A DNA stretch of 64,000 nt, taken from contig CP107851.1 of assembly GCA_036013505.1 (NCBI GenBank), forward strand, positions 5,606,001 to 5,670,000, in the 5' to 3' direction. The DNA comes from Streptomyces sp. NBC_00510. GTDB taxonomy: Bacteria; Actinomycetota; Actinomycetes; Streptomycetales; Streptomycetaceae. The notes beneath the pieces were generated by a model that worked only from the letters and a program-made list of their open reading frames with translations, did no database searches and was not told the DNA's origin. A program made the position numbers and the translations under genes. This document shows, in pieces, positions 18,802-27,700 of the stretch. The stretch's first letter is position 1, and the number at the start of each line of letters is the position of its first letter.

Positions 18802-19908
18802 TCAGGTGCCGGGGTAGCGCTCCAGCCACGCCGCGGAAGCGCCGCCGGGACCGTGCAGCGCGGGGCCCTGCGTCATCTCCATGGCGAAGTCGTCGGCGAG
18901 CTGGAGGATGGTGCCCCGGCCCTCCAGTTCCGCGGTCCACGCCGGGGGCAGGGCGGTCTCGCCGTGCTGCACGCCCAGCAGGTTGCCGCAGATCGAACCG
19001 GTGGAGTCGCTGTCCCCGGAGTGGTTGACCGCGAGCAGCAGTCCGTGCCGGACGTCCTCGGCGACCAGGGCGCAGTAGACGCCGATGGCGAGCGCCTCCT
19101 CGGCGGTCCGGCCCGCGCCCAGGGACTCCACCCGCTCCGCGCCGGGCAGCCCCTGGCGTACGGCGCCGAGAGCGGCCTGCAGTGCCACGGAGGTCTCCTC
19201 GTGCCCGGGGCGCGCCGCGATCAGGGCCAGCGTGTGCTGGACGGCGCCGTCCAGGGCCTCGCCGCGGGCCAGTCCGTGGACGATGACGGAGAAGGCCCCG
19301 GCGGCCAGGACACCGGTGGGATGGCCGTGCGTCTGCGCGGCGCACTCGACGGCGAGCTGGAACACCAGCTGCGGCTCCCAGCCGACCAGCAGGCCGAAGG
19401 GCGCGGACCGTACGACCGCACCGCAGCCCTTGGCGTCCGGGTTCTTGGGGTTGTCGAGGGTGCCCATCCGCTCGTCGCCGAGTCCGGTCAGGCAGGCCCT
19501 CCCGGGGCCGCGGCGCGCGTACAGCCACTCCTCGCGGGCCAGCCAGCCGGCGTCCTCGCGGCGCTCGTCGGGCCCCCAGTCGTTCTGGGTGGCCGCCCAG
19601 CGCAGGTGGGCCCGGTGAACGTCGGTGGGCGGGTGCCAGGCCCCGGCGTCGCGGCGCACCTGGGCGCGTATCAGGCCCTCGGCGGTGAACAGCGTCATCT
19701 GGGTGCCGTCGGTGACGGCCCCCCGCCGCCCGTACGCCGGGACGTAGTCGGTGACCCCGTCCTTGCCGTGCGCCTTCCGCAGGGCGGCCAGGGAGTCGAA
19801 CCCGACGCCGGCGCCGAGGGCGTCGCCGATCGCACCACCGAGCAGACAACCGCGCACCCGGCTGCGGAAGTCCTGCTGCTCGGCACGCCCCCATATGGCC
19901 CCGACCAT
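18802..19908 (-). CDS. ADP-ribosylglycohydrolase family protein
   Basis: A 368-residue protein. CLLGGAIGDALGAGVGF near residue 20 and NHSGDSDSTGSICGN near 294 are the DraG-type metal-binding blocks. These enzymes remove ADP-ribose from proteins or from small ADP-ribosylated molecules with two Mg2+ ions. I take the ATG at 19908 (GAGAGG 8 bp upstream); the frame stays open 120 bp further without similarity. It is a single-gene unit between the convergent LLM gene and the terminator at 20005. No partner ADP-ribosyltransferase is nearby. The family call is firm; the target is unknown. Confidence 0.88.
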   Translation of the reverse strand: MVGAIWGRAEQQDFRSRVRGCLLGGAIGDALGAGVGFDSLAALRKAHGKDGVTDYVPAYGRRGAVTDGTQMTLFTAEGLIRAQVRRDAGAWHPPTDVHRAHLRWAATQNDWGPDERREDAGWLAREEWLYARRGPGRACLTGLGDERMGTLDNPKNPDAKGCGAVVRSAPFGLLVGWEPQLVFQLAVECAAQTHGHPTGVLAAGAFSVIVHGLARGEALDGAVQHTLALIAARPGHEETSVALQAALGAVRQGLPGAERVESLGAGRTAEEALAIGVYCALVAEDVRHGLLLAVNHSGDSDSTGSICGNLLGVQHGETALPPAWTAELEGRGTILQLADDFAMEMTQGPALHGPGGASAAWLERYPGT

Positions 19909-20004
19909 GACCAACGCCTCTCTGCTCGACCTGACCAAGCACTGTAATCGACCCAGATCGGTCGGCTTCCGGTCACGAACGGAATGTGGTCGGTCACGCA
20001 TCGA

Positions 20005-20040
20005 CGAAGGCCCCCGCTGCCGTGGCAACGGGGGCCTTCG
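20005..20040. terminator. Perfect 12-bp hairpin terminator
   Basis: CGAAGGCCCCCG / CGGGGGCCTTCG with a 12-nt loop, 20 bp beyond the stop of the minus-strand membrane gene and ahead of the ADP-ribosylglycohydrolase promoter. Confidence 0.8.
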
Positions 20041-20059
20041 AGGGGCCGGGGCCCGCGGG

Positions 20060-20542
20060 TTACCAGTTGCGGCCCTGCCACGCGGGCCGGGGGGCCTGGA
20101 TGCCGCGGGTCAGTGCCCAGCGGGCCGCGCCCGCGAGCAGGGAGGTGACGATCAGCCCGATGAAGAGGTTCACCACGCAGGTGGCGAGCATCTCGTTGGA
20201 GCGGTGCAGGGCCAGCGGGATCACCACGGCGAAGAGGGTCAGTCCGGCCATGATCCAGCCGAAGAACAGCATGGCGCGGGGCGTCGTCGTGAGGAGGACG
20301 CGCAGCAGGAGCGTCGCGGCGAGCGCGACGAGCGCCGCCCCGAGGACGTAGGCGGTGGCGGCGGCGTCGCGCCACAGCCCGTAGCCCTGGGGGGCGAAGA
20401 GCGGCAGCAGCAGGAATCTCTGCGCGACCAGGATGCCCGCCTTGGCCAGCAGGCCGGCGAGCACCGCGGTCGCGGCTCCGACTCCCCACAACCGCCAGGC
20501 GTGGACGCGGCGGCGGTCGTGGTCTGCGTGGCTGCTTGACAC
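20060..20542 (-). CDS. Small four-helix membrane protein, possibly DUF6069-like
   Basis: A 160-residue protein with a charged N terminus rich in His/Arg. It has four hydrophobic segments at about 23-45, 60-80, 88-108 and 118-140, consistent with a four-TM membrane protein. GTG start at 20542 with AAAGGAA 7-8 bp upstream. It is 17 bp downstream of the SCO2400-like gene on the same strand, so the two are probably co-transcribed. I do not recognise catalytic residues. Function unknown; the DUF6069 suggestion rests only on size and topology. Confidence 0.65.
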   Translation of the reverse strand: MSSSHADHDRRRVHAWRLWGVGAATAVLAGLLAKAGILVAQRFLLLPLFAPQGYGLWRDAAATAYVLGAALVALAATLLLRVLLTTTPRAMLFFGWIMAGLTLFAVVIPLALHRSNEMLATCVVNLFIGLIVTSLLAGAARWALTRGIQAPRPAWQGRNW

Positions 20543-20559
20543 GTGAGGTTCCTTTCCGG

Positions 20560-21300
20560 TCAGCCGACGCAGAGGACCAGGAGGCACAGCTGCATCGGTG
20601 ACTTCGTTGCCGGCGGCGTGGGGGCCGCCGTCGTCGTGGGGGGTGTGGCCGGGACGTCCGCGGGGGAGTGGGGGGCGGACGAGGGCGCGGTGGTGTGCGG
20701 GGCGGTGTCCGCGGGCGCGGGGACGGCCGTGACCGTGCCGACCCGGGGACCGGTGTCGCCCTGCGGGGCGGTGTGCGCCGGCGCGGTGGTGCCCGTGGCG
20801 GACGGTGCGGCGTGGGGTGCGTCGCCGCGCGGCGCGGTGGTGGCGGGGTGTGCGCGCTGACCGGGGCGGTGCGTGGCGTCGCCGCCCGGCTGCGCGGGGA
20901 TGGAGGAGAGCGGCAGGGTGCGGGCGGTGGCCGGGACCAGGGTCTCCGCGGCCGCCGCCGTGTCGGCCCGGCCCTTGGAGCCGCCGTGCGGCAGCGCCGC
21001 GACGGTGAGGCCGCCGCCGACGAGCGCCACGGCCGTGGCCGCCGCGGCACGCCGCCGGTTCTTCTTCCAGCGTTCCAGCTGCCGTCGCCGGGCCGCCCGA
21101 CCCTGCAGCGACGGGTCGGCGTCGTCCTGTTCGGTTCCGTCGGGGTCGTCCGGGGAGTCCGTGTCGCGGAGCCTCTCCCATTCGGCGGTCGGGTCCGGGC
21201 CCTGCCACATGGGCGGTGCGATGTCGGGTGCGTACGCGCCGCACCCCGGACACACGAGAGCCCCGTTGAGATGCCGACGGCAAGAGGAGCAGTAGTCCAT
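20560..21300 (-). CDS. SCO2400-family zinc-ribbon membrane-anchored protein
   Basis: A 246-residue protein. It starts with a zinc-ribbon MDYCSSCRRHLNG...CPGCG (Cys 4, 7, 17, 20), then an acidic stretch, a basic patch (RRRQLERWKKNRRR) and one transmembrane segment at about 85-102. A long Ala/Pro/Thr-rich presumably extracytoplasmic tail ends in QLCLLVLCVG. This layout is typical of the Streptomyces family around SCO2400. The topology suggests cytoplasmic zinc ribbon and external disordered tail. No enzymatic role is visible. It is the promoter-proximal gene of a pair with the four-TM protein. Confidence 0.75.
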   Translation of the reverse strand: MDYCSSCRRHLNGALVCPGCGAYAPDIAPPMWQGPDPTAEWERLRDTDSPDDPDGTEQDDADPSLQGRAARRRQLERWKKNRRRAAAATAVALVGGGLTVAALPHGGSKGRADTAAAAETLVPATARTLPLSSIPAQPGGDATHRPGQRAHPATTAPRGDAPHAAPSATGTTAPAHTAPQGDTGPRVGTVTAVPAPADTAPHTTAPSSAPHSPADVPATPPTTTAAPTPPATKSPMQLCLLVLCVG

Positions 21301-21475
21301 GTCCGAGTCTTTCTCTGCTGACGACGCCGCCGGGGGACGTCGGCGGCAGGTCCGCGCGCACGTTCACCGTGCAGGGCGGGACGGCCAGCAACGCTAACGA
21401 CACCTCCCGAAGGAGGTGCGCAGCCTGTGTGACGCTTTTGGAGAGTTGCTCGGACTCTTTTGCACAGGTTGCCGA

Positions 21476-21500
21476 GGGGCGCGGCCGGGGGCCGCGCCCC
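21476..21500. terminator. fbiC terminator hairpin
   Basis: GGGGCGCGGCC / GGCCGCGCCCC, 11 bp with a 3-nt loop, directly after the fbiC stop codon. Confidence 0.8.
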
Positions 21501-21503
21501 GGC

Positions 21504-24077
21504 TCAGTCCTCGAGGACGGGCAGCAGTTCGGGCAGGTGGCCGTCGGAGGCCAGACCTGCGGCGATGCGCTCGGCGGGTACCTCGCCGTAGGTCGTGGTG
21601 CGCTGCCGGGCCGGGCGGCCGGCGGCGTCGGCGATGGCGACCAGGTCGCGGATGGAGCGGTAGGAACCGTAACCGGAGCCCGCCATGCGGGAGATGGTCT
21701 CCTCCATCAGGGTGCCGCCGAGGTCGTTGGCGCCGGAGCGCAGCATCTCGGCGGCGCCCTCGGTGCCGAGCTTGACCCAGCTGGTCTGGATGTTGCGGAT
21801 GTGGGGATGGAGCAGGAGGCGGGCCATGGCGGTGACCGCGCGGTTGTCGCGCAGGGTGGGGCCCGGGCGGGCGATGCCGGCCAGGTAGACGGGCGCGTTG
21901 GTGTGGATGAACGGCAGCGTCACGAACTCGGTGAAGCCGCCGGTCTCCTGCTGGATCCGGGCGAGCAGCCGCAGGTGGGCGAGCCAGTGGTGGGGCTGGT
22001 CGACGTGGCCGTACATCATGGTGGAGGAGGAGGGCAGGCCCAGCTTGTGTGCGGTCGTGATGACCTCGACCCAGGTGGCGGCGGGCAGTTTGCCCTTGGT
22101 CAGGACCCAGCGGACCTCGTCGTCGAGGATCTCGGCGGCGGTGCCGGGGACGGAGTCCAGGCCGGCTTCCTTGGCGGCGGTCAGCCATTCGCGGAGGGAC
22201 AGGCCGGTGCGGGTGGCGCCGTTGACGACCTCCATGGGGGAGAAGGCGTGCACGTGCATGCCGGGTACGCGTTCCTTCACCGCCCGTGCGATGTCGAAGT
22301 AGGCGGTGCCGGGCAGGTCGGGGTGGATGCCGCCTTGCATGCAGACTTCGGTGGCGCCGAGCTGCCAGGCCTGTTCCGCCCGGTCGGCGACCTGGGACAG
22401 GGACAGGGTGTAGGCGTCGGCGTCGGTGCGGCGCTGGGCGAAGGCGCAGAACCGGCAGCCGGTGTAGCAGACGTTGGTGAAGTTGATGTTCCGTGTGACG
22501 ACGTAGGTGACCTCGTCGCCCACCGCGTCGCGGCGGACGTCGTCGGCGATCCGGCACAGCGCGTCCAGCGCCGCCCCGTCGGCGTGCAGCAGCGCGAGCG
22601 CCTCGGCGTCGGTCAGCTTCGTGGGGTCGTCAGCGGCCACGGACAGCGCGGTGCGCACATCGGCCTCGATGCGGTCCGGGACCAGGCCGGGGGCGGCCTG
22701 TTCGCGCAGCGCCTCCCAGTCCCCGTAGACCTCGTCGAAGTCGTCCCGGCGGTCACCGCTGCGTCCCTCGGTGTCGATGGTGCGGTGCAGGTCGGTGCGG
22801 CCCGCGGCGGTGAAGACCTCCTCCGGCTCCTGCCACGGACGGCCGGTGACCTCGGCGTCCTCGCGCGCCAGACCTGTGGCCGGGTCGGCCAGCGCGGCGA
22901 CGTGCGGCAGCAGCCGCGGGTCCAGCCACGGCTCGCCGCGCCGGACGAACTCCGGGTAGACGCAGAGCCGTTCGCGCAAGCTGAAGCCCACCTCCGCCGA
23001 GCGTGCCGCCAGTTCCTCGATCTGCGGCCAGGGCCGCTCGGGGTTGACGTGGTCCGGGGTCAGCGGCGAGACCCCGCCCCAGTCGTCGATGCCGGCCCCG
23101 ATCAGCCGGGCGTACTCCGCGTCCACCAGGTTCGGCGGCGCCTGGAGGCAGGCCGACGGCCCCATGATGTGCCGGGCGACCGCCACCGTGGCCACCAGGT
23201 CGTCCAGTTCCGCGTCCGGCATGCCGCGCATCGCGGTGTCCGGCTTGGCGCGGAAGTTCTGGATGATCAGTTCCTGGATGCCGTGGTACGACCGGGCGAC
23301 GCGGCGCAGCGCGAACAGCGACTCGGCACGCTCCTCGTACGTCTCCCCGATGCCGATGAGCAGCCCGCTGGTGAACGGCACGGAGCTGCGCCCCGCGTCC
23401 TCCAGCACCCGCAGCCGTACGGCCGGTTCCTTGTCGGGGGAGCCGTAGTGCGGGCCGCCGGGCTCGCTCCACAGCCGGGTCGCCGTCGTCTCCAGCATCA
23501 TGCCCATCGAGGGCGCGACCGGCTTCAGCCGCTGGAAGTCCGTCCAGCTCATGACACCGGGGTTGAGGTGCGGCAGCAGCCCCGTCTCCTCCAGGATCCG
23601 GATGGACATCGCCCGCACGTACGCGATGGTGTCGTCGTAGCCGTGGGCGTCCAGCCACTCCCGCGCCTCGGGCCACCGCTCCTCCGGCTTGTCCCCGAGG
23701 GTGATCAGGGCTTCCTTGCACCCCAGTTCGGCACCGCGCCGGGCGATCTCCAGCACTTCGTCCGGGGACATGAACATCCCGTGCCCGGCCCGCCGCAGCT
23801 TGCCGGGGACGGTCACGAAGGTGCAGTAGTGGCATTTGTCCCGGCACAGGCGGGTGAGCGGGATGAAGACGCTCTTGGAGTAGGTGATGATCCCGGGTCG
23901 TCCCGCCGCCTCCAGGCCCGCGTCCCGCACCCGGGCCGCGCTCTCCGTCAGGGCGGCGAGGTCCGCCCCCCGCGCCTGGAGCAGCACCGCGGCCTCCGCG
24001 GTGTCGAGCGCGACGCCGTCACGGGCACGCTTGAGGGCACGGCGCATGCTGTTGGTGGTGGGCGGAGTGTGGGTCAT
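21504..24077 (-). CDS. fbiC: Bifunctional 7,8-didemethyl-8-hydroxy-5-deazariboflavin (FO) synthase FbiC (CofG-CofH fusion)
   Basis: An 857-residue fusion of two radical-SAM domains that makes FO, the chromophore of cofactor F420, from tyrosine and the riboflavin precursor 5-amino-6-ribitylaminouracil. The CofG half has a CRDKCHYC cluster-binding motif near residue 77; the CofH half has CYTGCRFC near 536. Both are CxxxCxxC and bind 4Fe-4S clusters. Length is normal for actinobacterial FbiC. The ATG at 24077 directly abuts GGAGG, so a slightly internal start is possible. Single gene with its own terminator. It supplies F420 for the LLM oxidoreductases encoded nearby; whether it is co-regulated with them is not visible. 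Confidence 0.95.
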   Translation of the reverse strand: MTHTPPTTNSMRRALKRARDGVALDTAEAAVLLQARGADLAALTESAARVRDAGLEAAGRPGIITYSKSVFIPLTRLCRDKCHYCTFVTVPGKLRRAGHGMFMSPDEVLEIARRGAELGCKEALITLGDKPEERWPEAREWLDAHGYDDTIAYVRAMSIRILEETGLLPHLNPGVMSWTDFQRLKPVAPSMGMMLETTATRLWSEPGGPHYGSPDKEPAVRLRVLEDAGRSSVPFTSGLLIGIGETYEERAESLFALRRVARSYHGIQELIIQNFRAKPDTAMRGMPDAELDDLVATVAVARHIMGPSACLQAPPNLVDAEYARLIGAGIDDWGGVSPLTPDHVNPERPWPQIEELAARSAEVGFSLRERLCVYPEFVRRGEPWLDPRLLPHVAALADPATGLAREDAEVTGRPWQEPEEVFTAAGRTDLHRTIDTEGRSGDRRDDFDEVYGDWEALREQAAPGLVPDRIEADVRTALSVAADDPTKLTDAEALALLHADGAALDALCRIADDVRRDAVGDEVTYVVTRNINFTNVCYTGCRFCAFAQRRTDADAYTLSLSQVADRAEQAWQLGATEVCMQGGIHPDLPGTAYFDIARAVKERVPGMHVHAFSPMEVVNGATRTGLSLREWLTAAKEAGLDSVPGTAAEILDDEVRWVLTKGKLPAATWVEVITTAHKLGLPSSSTMMYGHVDQPHHWLAHLRLLARIQQETGGFTEFVTLPFIHTNAPVYLAGIARPGPTLRDNRAVTAMARLLLHPHIRNIQTSWVKLGTEGAAEMLRSGANDLGGTLMEETISRMAGSGYGSYRSIRDLVAIADAAGRPARQRTTTYGEVPAERIAAGLASDGHLPELLPVLED

Positions 24078-24148
24078 CCTCCGAGGATAGGTGCGGCGTA
24101 CGTCAGTCGGCGGTGTCGGGAGGATCACCGGGCCGCCGGGCCCCGACG

Positions 24149-24185
24149 GGGAATATCCGGGCTGGCCTTGACGTCGGCGTCAAGG
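24149..24185 (+). promoter_or_regulatory. MerR operator/promoter, with possible overlapping SigR-like promoter
   Basis: CCTTGACG-TCGG-CGTCAAGG (24166-24185) is a perfect 8+8 inverted repeat containing a TTGACG -35, just upstream of the merR start at 24201. That is the usual MerR arrangement and implies a nearly leaderless transcript. GGGAAT at 24149, with 18 bp to GTC, resembles a SigR promoter with an imperfect -10. Confidence 0.6.
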
Positions 24186-24200
24186 TCTACCGTCGGGGGC

Positions 24201-24620
24201 ATGCGGATCGGAGAACTCGCCGAACGGGCCGGGACCACCACCCGCGCCCTGCGCCACTACGAATCGCTCGGCCTGCTGCGGGCCCGGCGCACGGGCAACG
24301 GCTACCGGGCCTACGACGAGCAGGACCTGCGACTGCTCCGGCAGATCCAGACGCTGCGCGCCTTCGGCTTCGAACTGGAGGACACCCGGCCGTTCGTGGA
24401 CTGCCTGCGGGCCGGCCACCCGGAGGGTGACTCCTGCGCCGCCTCGATCGACGTCTACCGGCGCAAGCTGGCCGAGCTCGACGAGTGCATCGACCGCCTG
24501 GGGGAGCTCCGCGAGCGACTCGGCTCGCAGCTCGTCCGCGCGGAGCTGGCCTCGGCCGGGGGCACCTCCGAACCGCGCTGTGAGTTCAGCTGCGAGGCAA
24601 ACGAGGGGAGTACGCGATGA
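24201..24620 (+). CDS. MerR-family regulator
   Basis: A 139-residue MerR protein. The winged HTH MRIGELAERAGTTTRALRHYESLGLL opens it, followed by the second wing, the long dimerisation helix and a short C-terminal effector region. Four cysteines are present: C81 in DCLRAG, C91 in DSCAAS, and two in PRCEFSC near the end, which could bind metal or sense redox state. The ATG at 24201 lies about 16 bp after the palindromic operator. Its stop overlaps the thioredoxin start by 4 bp (ATGA), so the two are translationally coupled. Regulation of a thioredoxin by a cysteine-rich MerR suggests thiol-stress control; this is inference. Confidence 0.85.
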   Translation: MRIGELAERAGTTTRALRHYESLGLLRARRTGNGYRAYDEQDLRLLRQIQTLRAFGFELEDTRPFVDCLRAGHPEGDSCAASIDVYRRKLAELDECIDRLGELRERLGSQLVRAELASAGGTSEPRCEFSCEANEGSTR

Positions 24621-24952
24621 CGACGCACATCGAGGGCCTGACCGAGGTGACCGACGCGACGTTCGCCGAGGAGGTGCTCGGGGCCGAGGAGCCGGTGCTG
24701 GTGGAGTTCACCGCCGACTGGTGCCCGCCCTGCCGCCAGATCGCCCCGGTCCTGGCGGAGGTCGCCCGCGAGGAGGCGGGCCGGCTGAAGGTCGTCCAGC
24801 TCGACGTGGACCACAACCCGCGGGTGACGTCGGCGTACGGCGTCCTGTCGATGCCGACCCTGATGGTCTTCCGGTCGGGGGAGCCGGTGAAGTCCCTGGT
24901 GGGGGCGCGGGCGAAGCGACGGCTGCTGCAGGAGCTCGCCGACGTCCTGTGA
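24617..24952 (+). CDS. Thioredoxin
   Basis: A 111-residue thioredoxin. The active site is WCPPC at residues 35-39 (usual thioredoxin: WCGPC), the buried aspartate is in QLDVDHNP, and the cis-proline is in SMPTLM near residue 77. It overlaps merR by 4 bp. The role is dithiol-disulfide exchange in the cytoplasm. The CPPC variant usually shifts the redox potential and is found in secondary thioredoxins; the main trxA is probably elsewhere. No thioredoxin reductase gene is in the window. Confidence 0.88.
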   Translation: MTTHIEGLTEVTDATFAEEVLGAEEPVLVEFTADWCPPCRQIAPVLAEVAREEAGRLKVVQLDVDHNPRVTSAYGVLSMPTLMVFRSGEPVKSLVGARAKRRLLQELADVL

Positions 24953-25013
24953 GGGCGCCGTCTTGAGCGCTCCGGAGGCGAATCGAGCCGCCGACGCACG
25001 GGCGCCGGGGCGG

Positions 25014-25045
25014 GTCCCGGGGCGGGTGAAGGGCCGCCCCGGGAC
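25014..25045. terminator. 12-bp hairpin terminator between convergent thioredoxin and symporter genes
   Basis: GTCCCGGGGCGG / CCGCCCCGGGAC with an 8-nt loop. Confidence 0.7.
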
Positions 25046-25053
25046 ACCGGCCG

Positions 25054-26583
25054 TCAGGCCTTCGCGGGCTCCTCGGGCAGGGTCGCGGCGGCCACGTCGT
25101 CCCCGTCCCCGTCGGAGTTGATCCGCGCCAGGACCGCGTCGCGCTCCGGGGTGTCCTCCGGCTTGACGAAGCCGATGAGCACGTACAGCACGAGGCTGAC
25201 CGCGAGCGGCGTCACGATCTGGATCTGCAGCTGCACCCCGTCCAGGCCGTAGTTGGTGAGCCAGAAGGCGAACAGGCCCGCCGCCCAGGAGACCAGCGCC
25301 GCCGTCGGGCCGGACTTGCGGAACGTCCGCAGCAGGCCGAGCATGAACGGGATCGCGATCGGGCCCATCAGGCCGGCCACCCACTTGATGACGACCGTGA
25401 TGATGTCCTTGAAGGTCGGCGAGTTGACCTGGGTGGCCACCGCCATCGACAGGGCGAGGAAGGCCACGGTGGTGAGCCGCGCCGCGAGCAGTCCGGCCCG
25501 TGCGTTCCAGCCGCGCGCCGCCTTGGACAGCACCGGGGCGATGTCCCGGGTGAAGACGGCGGCGATGGCGTTGGCGTCGGAGGAGCACATGGCCATGGTG
25601 TGCGAGAAGAAGCCGACGACGACCAGGCCCAGCAGGCCGTGCGGCAGCAGTTGCTCGGTCAGCAGGGCGTACGAGTCGGAGGCGTCCGGCTTTTGCGCCT
25701 TCACCAGCAGCGGGGCGACCCACATCGGGAAGAACAGGATCAGCGGCCAGACGAACCACAGCACGGACGACAGCCGCGCGGAGCGCGTGGCCTCGCGGGC
25801 GTTGCTCGTGGCCATGTAGCGCTGGGCCTGGTTCCACATGCCGCCGTTGTACTCGAACGTCTTGATGAACAGGTACGCCAGCAGGAAGGTCAGGGTGTAC
25901 GGCCCGGCGGTCGGGGCGGTGTGGTTGTCCGGCAGCTTGTCCCAGACCGTCCACAGCCCGCTGATCCCGCCGATCTCGCCCAGCACGGCGACCAGCATGG
26001 CGAGGCCGGCCAGCAGCTGGATGACGAACTGGCCCAGCTCGGTGAGGGCGTCCGCCCACAGGCCGCCGACGGTGCAGTAGACGGCCGTGACGGCGCCGGT
26101 GATGAGGATGCCCTGGTTGAGGGAGACACCGGTGAAGACCGACAGGAGGGTGGCGATCGCCGCCCACTTGGCGCCCACGTCCACGATCTTGAGCAGCACG
26201 CCGGAGACGGCGAGGGCCTGCTGGGTCGGGACGTTGTAGCGGGTCTTCAGGTACTCCAGCGGCGAGGCCACGTGCAGCCGCGAGCGCAGCCGGTTGAGCC
26301 GGGGCGCGAAGAGGTTGGCGCCGATGGCGATGCCGATGGCGATGGGGAAGGACCAGGTGACGTACGAGGTGACGCCGTAGGTGTAAGCGATGCCGGCGTA
26401 CCCGGTGAACATGACCGCGCTGTAGCCGGACATGTGGTGCGAGATGCCGGACAGCCACCAGGGCATGCGACCGCCCGCGGTGAAGAAGTCGCTGACGTCG
26501 TCGACGCGTTTGTGGGACCACAGGCCGATGGCGACCATCACGCCGAAGTAGCCGACGAGTACGGCCCAGTCGAGACTGTTCAT
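25054..26583 (-). CDS. Sodium:solute symporter (SSF/SLC5 family)
   Basis: A 509-residue membrane protein with about 13 hydrophobic helices. The N terminus MNSLDWAVLVGYFGVMVAIGLW begins helix 1. FFTAGGRMPWWLSGISHHMSGYSAVMFTGYAG carries the family's conserved first motif. It should couple Na+ influx to uptake of a sugar, carboxylate or similar solute. The ATG at 26583 is chosen because upstream in-frame sequence is not hydrophobic and GAAGGGG lies about 10 bp before it. A 280-bp AT-richer promoter region separates it from the SDR gene. The substrate cannot be told from sequence. Confidence 0.87.
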   Translation of the reverse strand: MNSLDWAVLVGYFGVMVAIGLWSHKRVDDVSDFFTAGGRMPWWLSGISHHMSGYSAVMFTGYAGIAYTYGVTSYVTWSFPIAIGIAIGANLFAPRLNRLRSRLHVASPLEYLKTRYNVPTQQALAVSGVLLKIVDVGAKWAAIATLLSVFTGVSLNQGILITGAVTAVYCTVGGLWADALTELGQFVIQLLAGLAMLVAVLGEIGGISGLWTVWDKLPDNHTAPTAGPYTLTFLLAYLFIKTFEYNGGMWNQAQRYMATSNAREATRSARLSSVLWFVWPLILFFPMWVAPLLVKAQKPDASDSYALLTEQLLPHGLLGLVVVGFFSHTMAMCSSDANAIAAVFTRDIAPVLSKAARGWNARAGLLAARLTTVAFLALSMAVATQVNSPTFKDIITVVIKWVAGLMGPIAIPFMLGLLRTFRKSGPTAALVSWAAGLFAFWLTNYGLDGVQLQIQIVTPLAVSLVLYVLIGFVKPEDTPERDAVLARINSDGDGDDVAAATLPEEPAKA

Positions 26584-26739
26584 GCGTTGTTGCCCCTTCC
26601 AGGGGTCCGCCTTGTGAACGGGAGCGCACTTCGCCGGTACGTCCGTCGCGGGGCGGCGCCCCAGATTGAACCGCCTGGAAAGGGGCTGGTCAAGACCATC
26701 GGCGTTCAAGGACATGAACACCGATCAGCGAGTAGAACG

Positions 26740-26778
26740 ATTTTACTTGTTCTTGACCTTACTTCACGTTGTTGTGAA
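26740..26778 (-). promoter_or_regulatory. AT-rich symporter promoter region with TTCAC-N6-GTGAA palindrome
   Basis: On the minus strand TAAAAT (26740-26745) is a good -10 for the symporter gene. Just upstream lies TTCAC-N6-GTGAA (26763-26778), a 5+5 palindrome at the -35 position and a plausible regulator site. Confidence 0.45.
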
Positions 26779-26863
26779 CCTGCTCGGCGCCCCACGATGA
26801 GCGGGTACTTCGCCGGAACGACCGCACGTCGACCGGAGCCCGCCCGGGCTCCGACCGTCCCTG

Positions 26864-27649
26864 TCAGCGCATCAGTTCGCCCGCGTTCACCAGCAGCGAC
26901 TGCCCGGTGATCGCGCGCGCCCGGTCGGAGGCGAGGAAGACCGCGGCCTCGGCCACGTCGCCGTCCGTGGCCAGCTCCGGCAGCGCCATCCGGTCCGCGA
27001 GCCGGTGCAGCACCTCGTCCTCCGGCACGCCCTCGGTGTGCGCGGTGAAGCCGACGTAGGCCTGGACCGGCGGGCCCCACATCCAGCCCGGCAGCACGGT
27101 GTTGACCCGGATCCGCTCCGGGCCGAGTTCGCGGGCGAGCGAGTACATCGCCGAGGTCAGCGCGCCCTTGGAGGACGCGTACGCCGCCTGGCGCACCTGG
27201 GACGGCGCGGCCACGGCGGACTGGGTGCCGATGAAGACCACCGAGCCGCCGCCGCGCCCGCGCAGGCCGGGCAGGCAGGCCCGGGTCATCCGCAGCGTGC
27301 CGAGCAGGTTGACGTCCAGCACCGTCTTCCAGCTCTCGAAGTCGGCGTCGGCCAGACCGCCGAAGTAGCCGTCCATGGCGGCGACGTGGACGACCGCGTC
27401 GATCCCGCCGAAGCGCTCCTGCGCGAGGGCGGCCAGCGCCTCACACTGCGCGGCGTCCTTGATGTCGGTGGAGCGCCAGGCGACGTGGGCGCCCCCGGGG
27501 TCGATCTCGTCGGCCGCCTTGGCCAGGTGCGCCTCGGTGCGGGCGCCGAGCACCGCGTTCCCGCCGTCGCGGACGACGGCCTGGGCGACGCGCTGTCCGA
27601 GGCCGGCTCCGACCCCGGACACCACCACGGTCTTGTCGCGCAGCAGCAC
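26864..27649 (-). CDS. Short-chain dehydrogenase/reductase
   Basis: A 261-residue SDR. Its cofactor motif is slightly altered, SGVGAGLG near residue 11-18 (TGxxxGxG in most). It has HVAAMDG in place of NNAG, a catalytic Ser in VFIGTQSA and YASSK near 157-161. GTG start at 27649. A CTGAC-N5-GTCAG site lies 30 bp upstream, identical to that before the LLM gene at 13073, so it belongs to the same regulon although 9 kb away. The unusual HVAAM segment suggests a substrate different from that of the SDR at 13958. Confidence 0.85.
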   Translation of the reverse strand: MLLRDKTVVVSGVGAGLGQRVAQAVVRDGGNAVLGARTEAHLAKAADEIDPGGAHVAWRSTDIKDAAQCEALAALAQERFGGIDAVVHVAAMDGYFGGLADADFESWKTVLDVNLLGTLRMTRACLPGLRGRGGGSVVFIGTQSAVAAPSQVRQAAYASSKGALTSAMYSLARELGPERIRVNTVLPGWMWGPPVQAYVGFTAHTEGVPEDEVLHRLADRMALPELATDGDVAEAAVFLASDRARAITGQSLLVNAGELMR

Positions 27650-27678
27650 GGCCCACCACCTCCACCCGGACGGATGAA

Positions 27679-27693
27679 CTGACGGACCGTCAG
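27679..27693. promoter_or_regulatory. CTGAC-N5-GTCAG operator, site 6
   Basis: CTGACGGACCGTCAG lies between the SDR start (27649) and the 3' end of the aminotransferase gene (27701), so it can only serve the SDR gene. Identical to site 4. Confidence 0.78.
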
Positions 27694-27700
27694 GATAGGC

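Noticed and set aside
16610..19942. An 1110-codon minus-strand open frame
   Set aside because: It runs antisense to the deacylase and LLM genes, has low-complexity sequence and no motifs. The real minus-strand gene here is the ADP-ribosylglycohydrolase in another frame.
21369..24200. A long plus-strand open frame running into merR
   Set aside because: It is antisense to fbiC; only its last 140 codons (from 24201) match a family.
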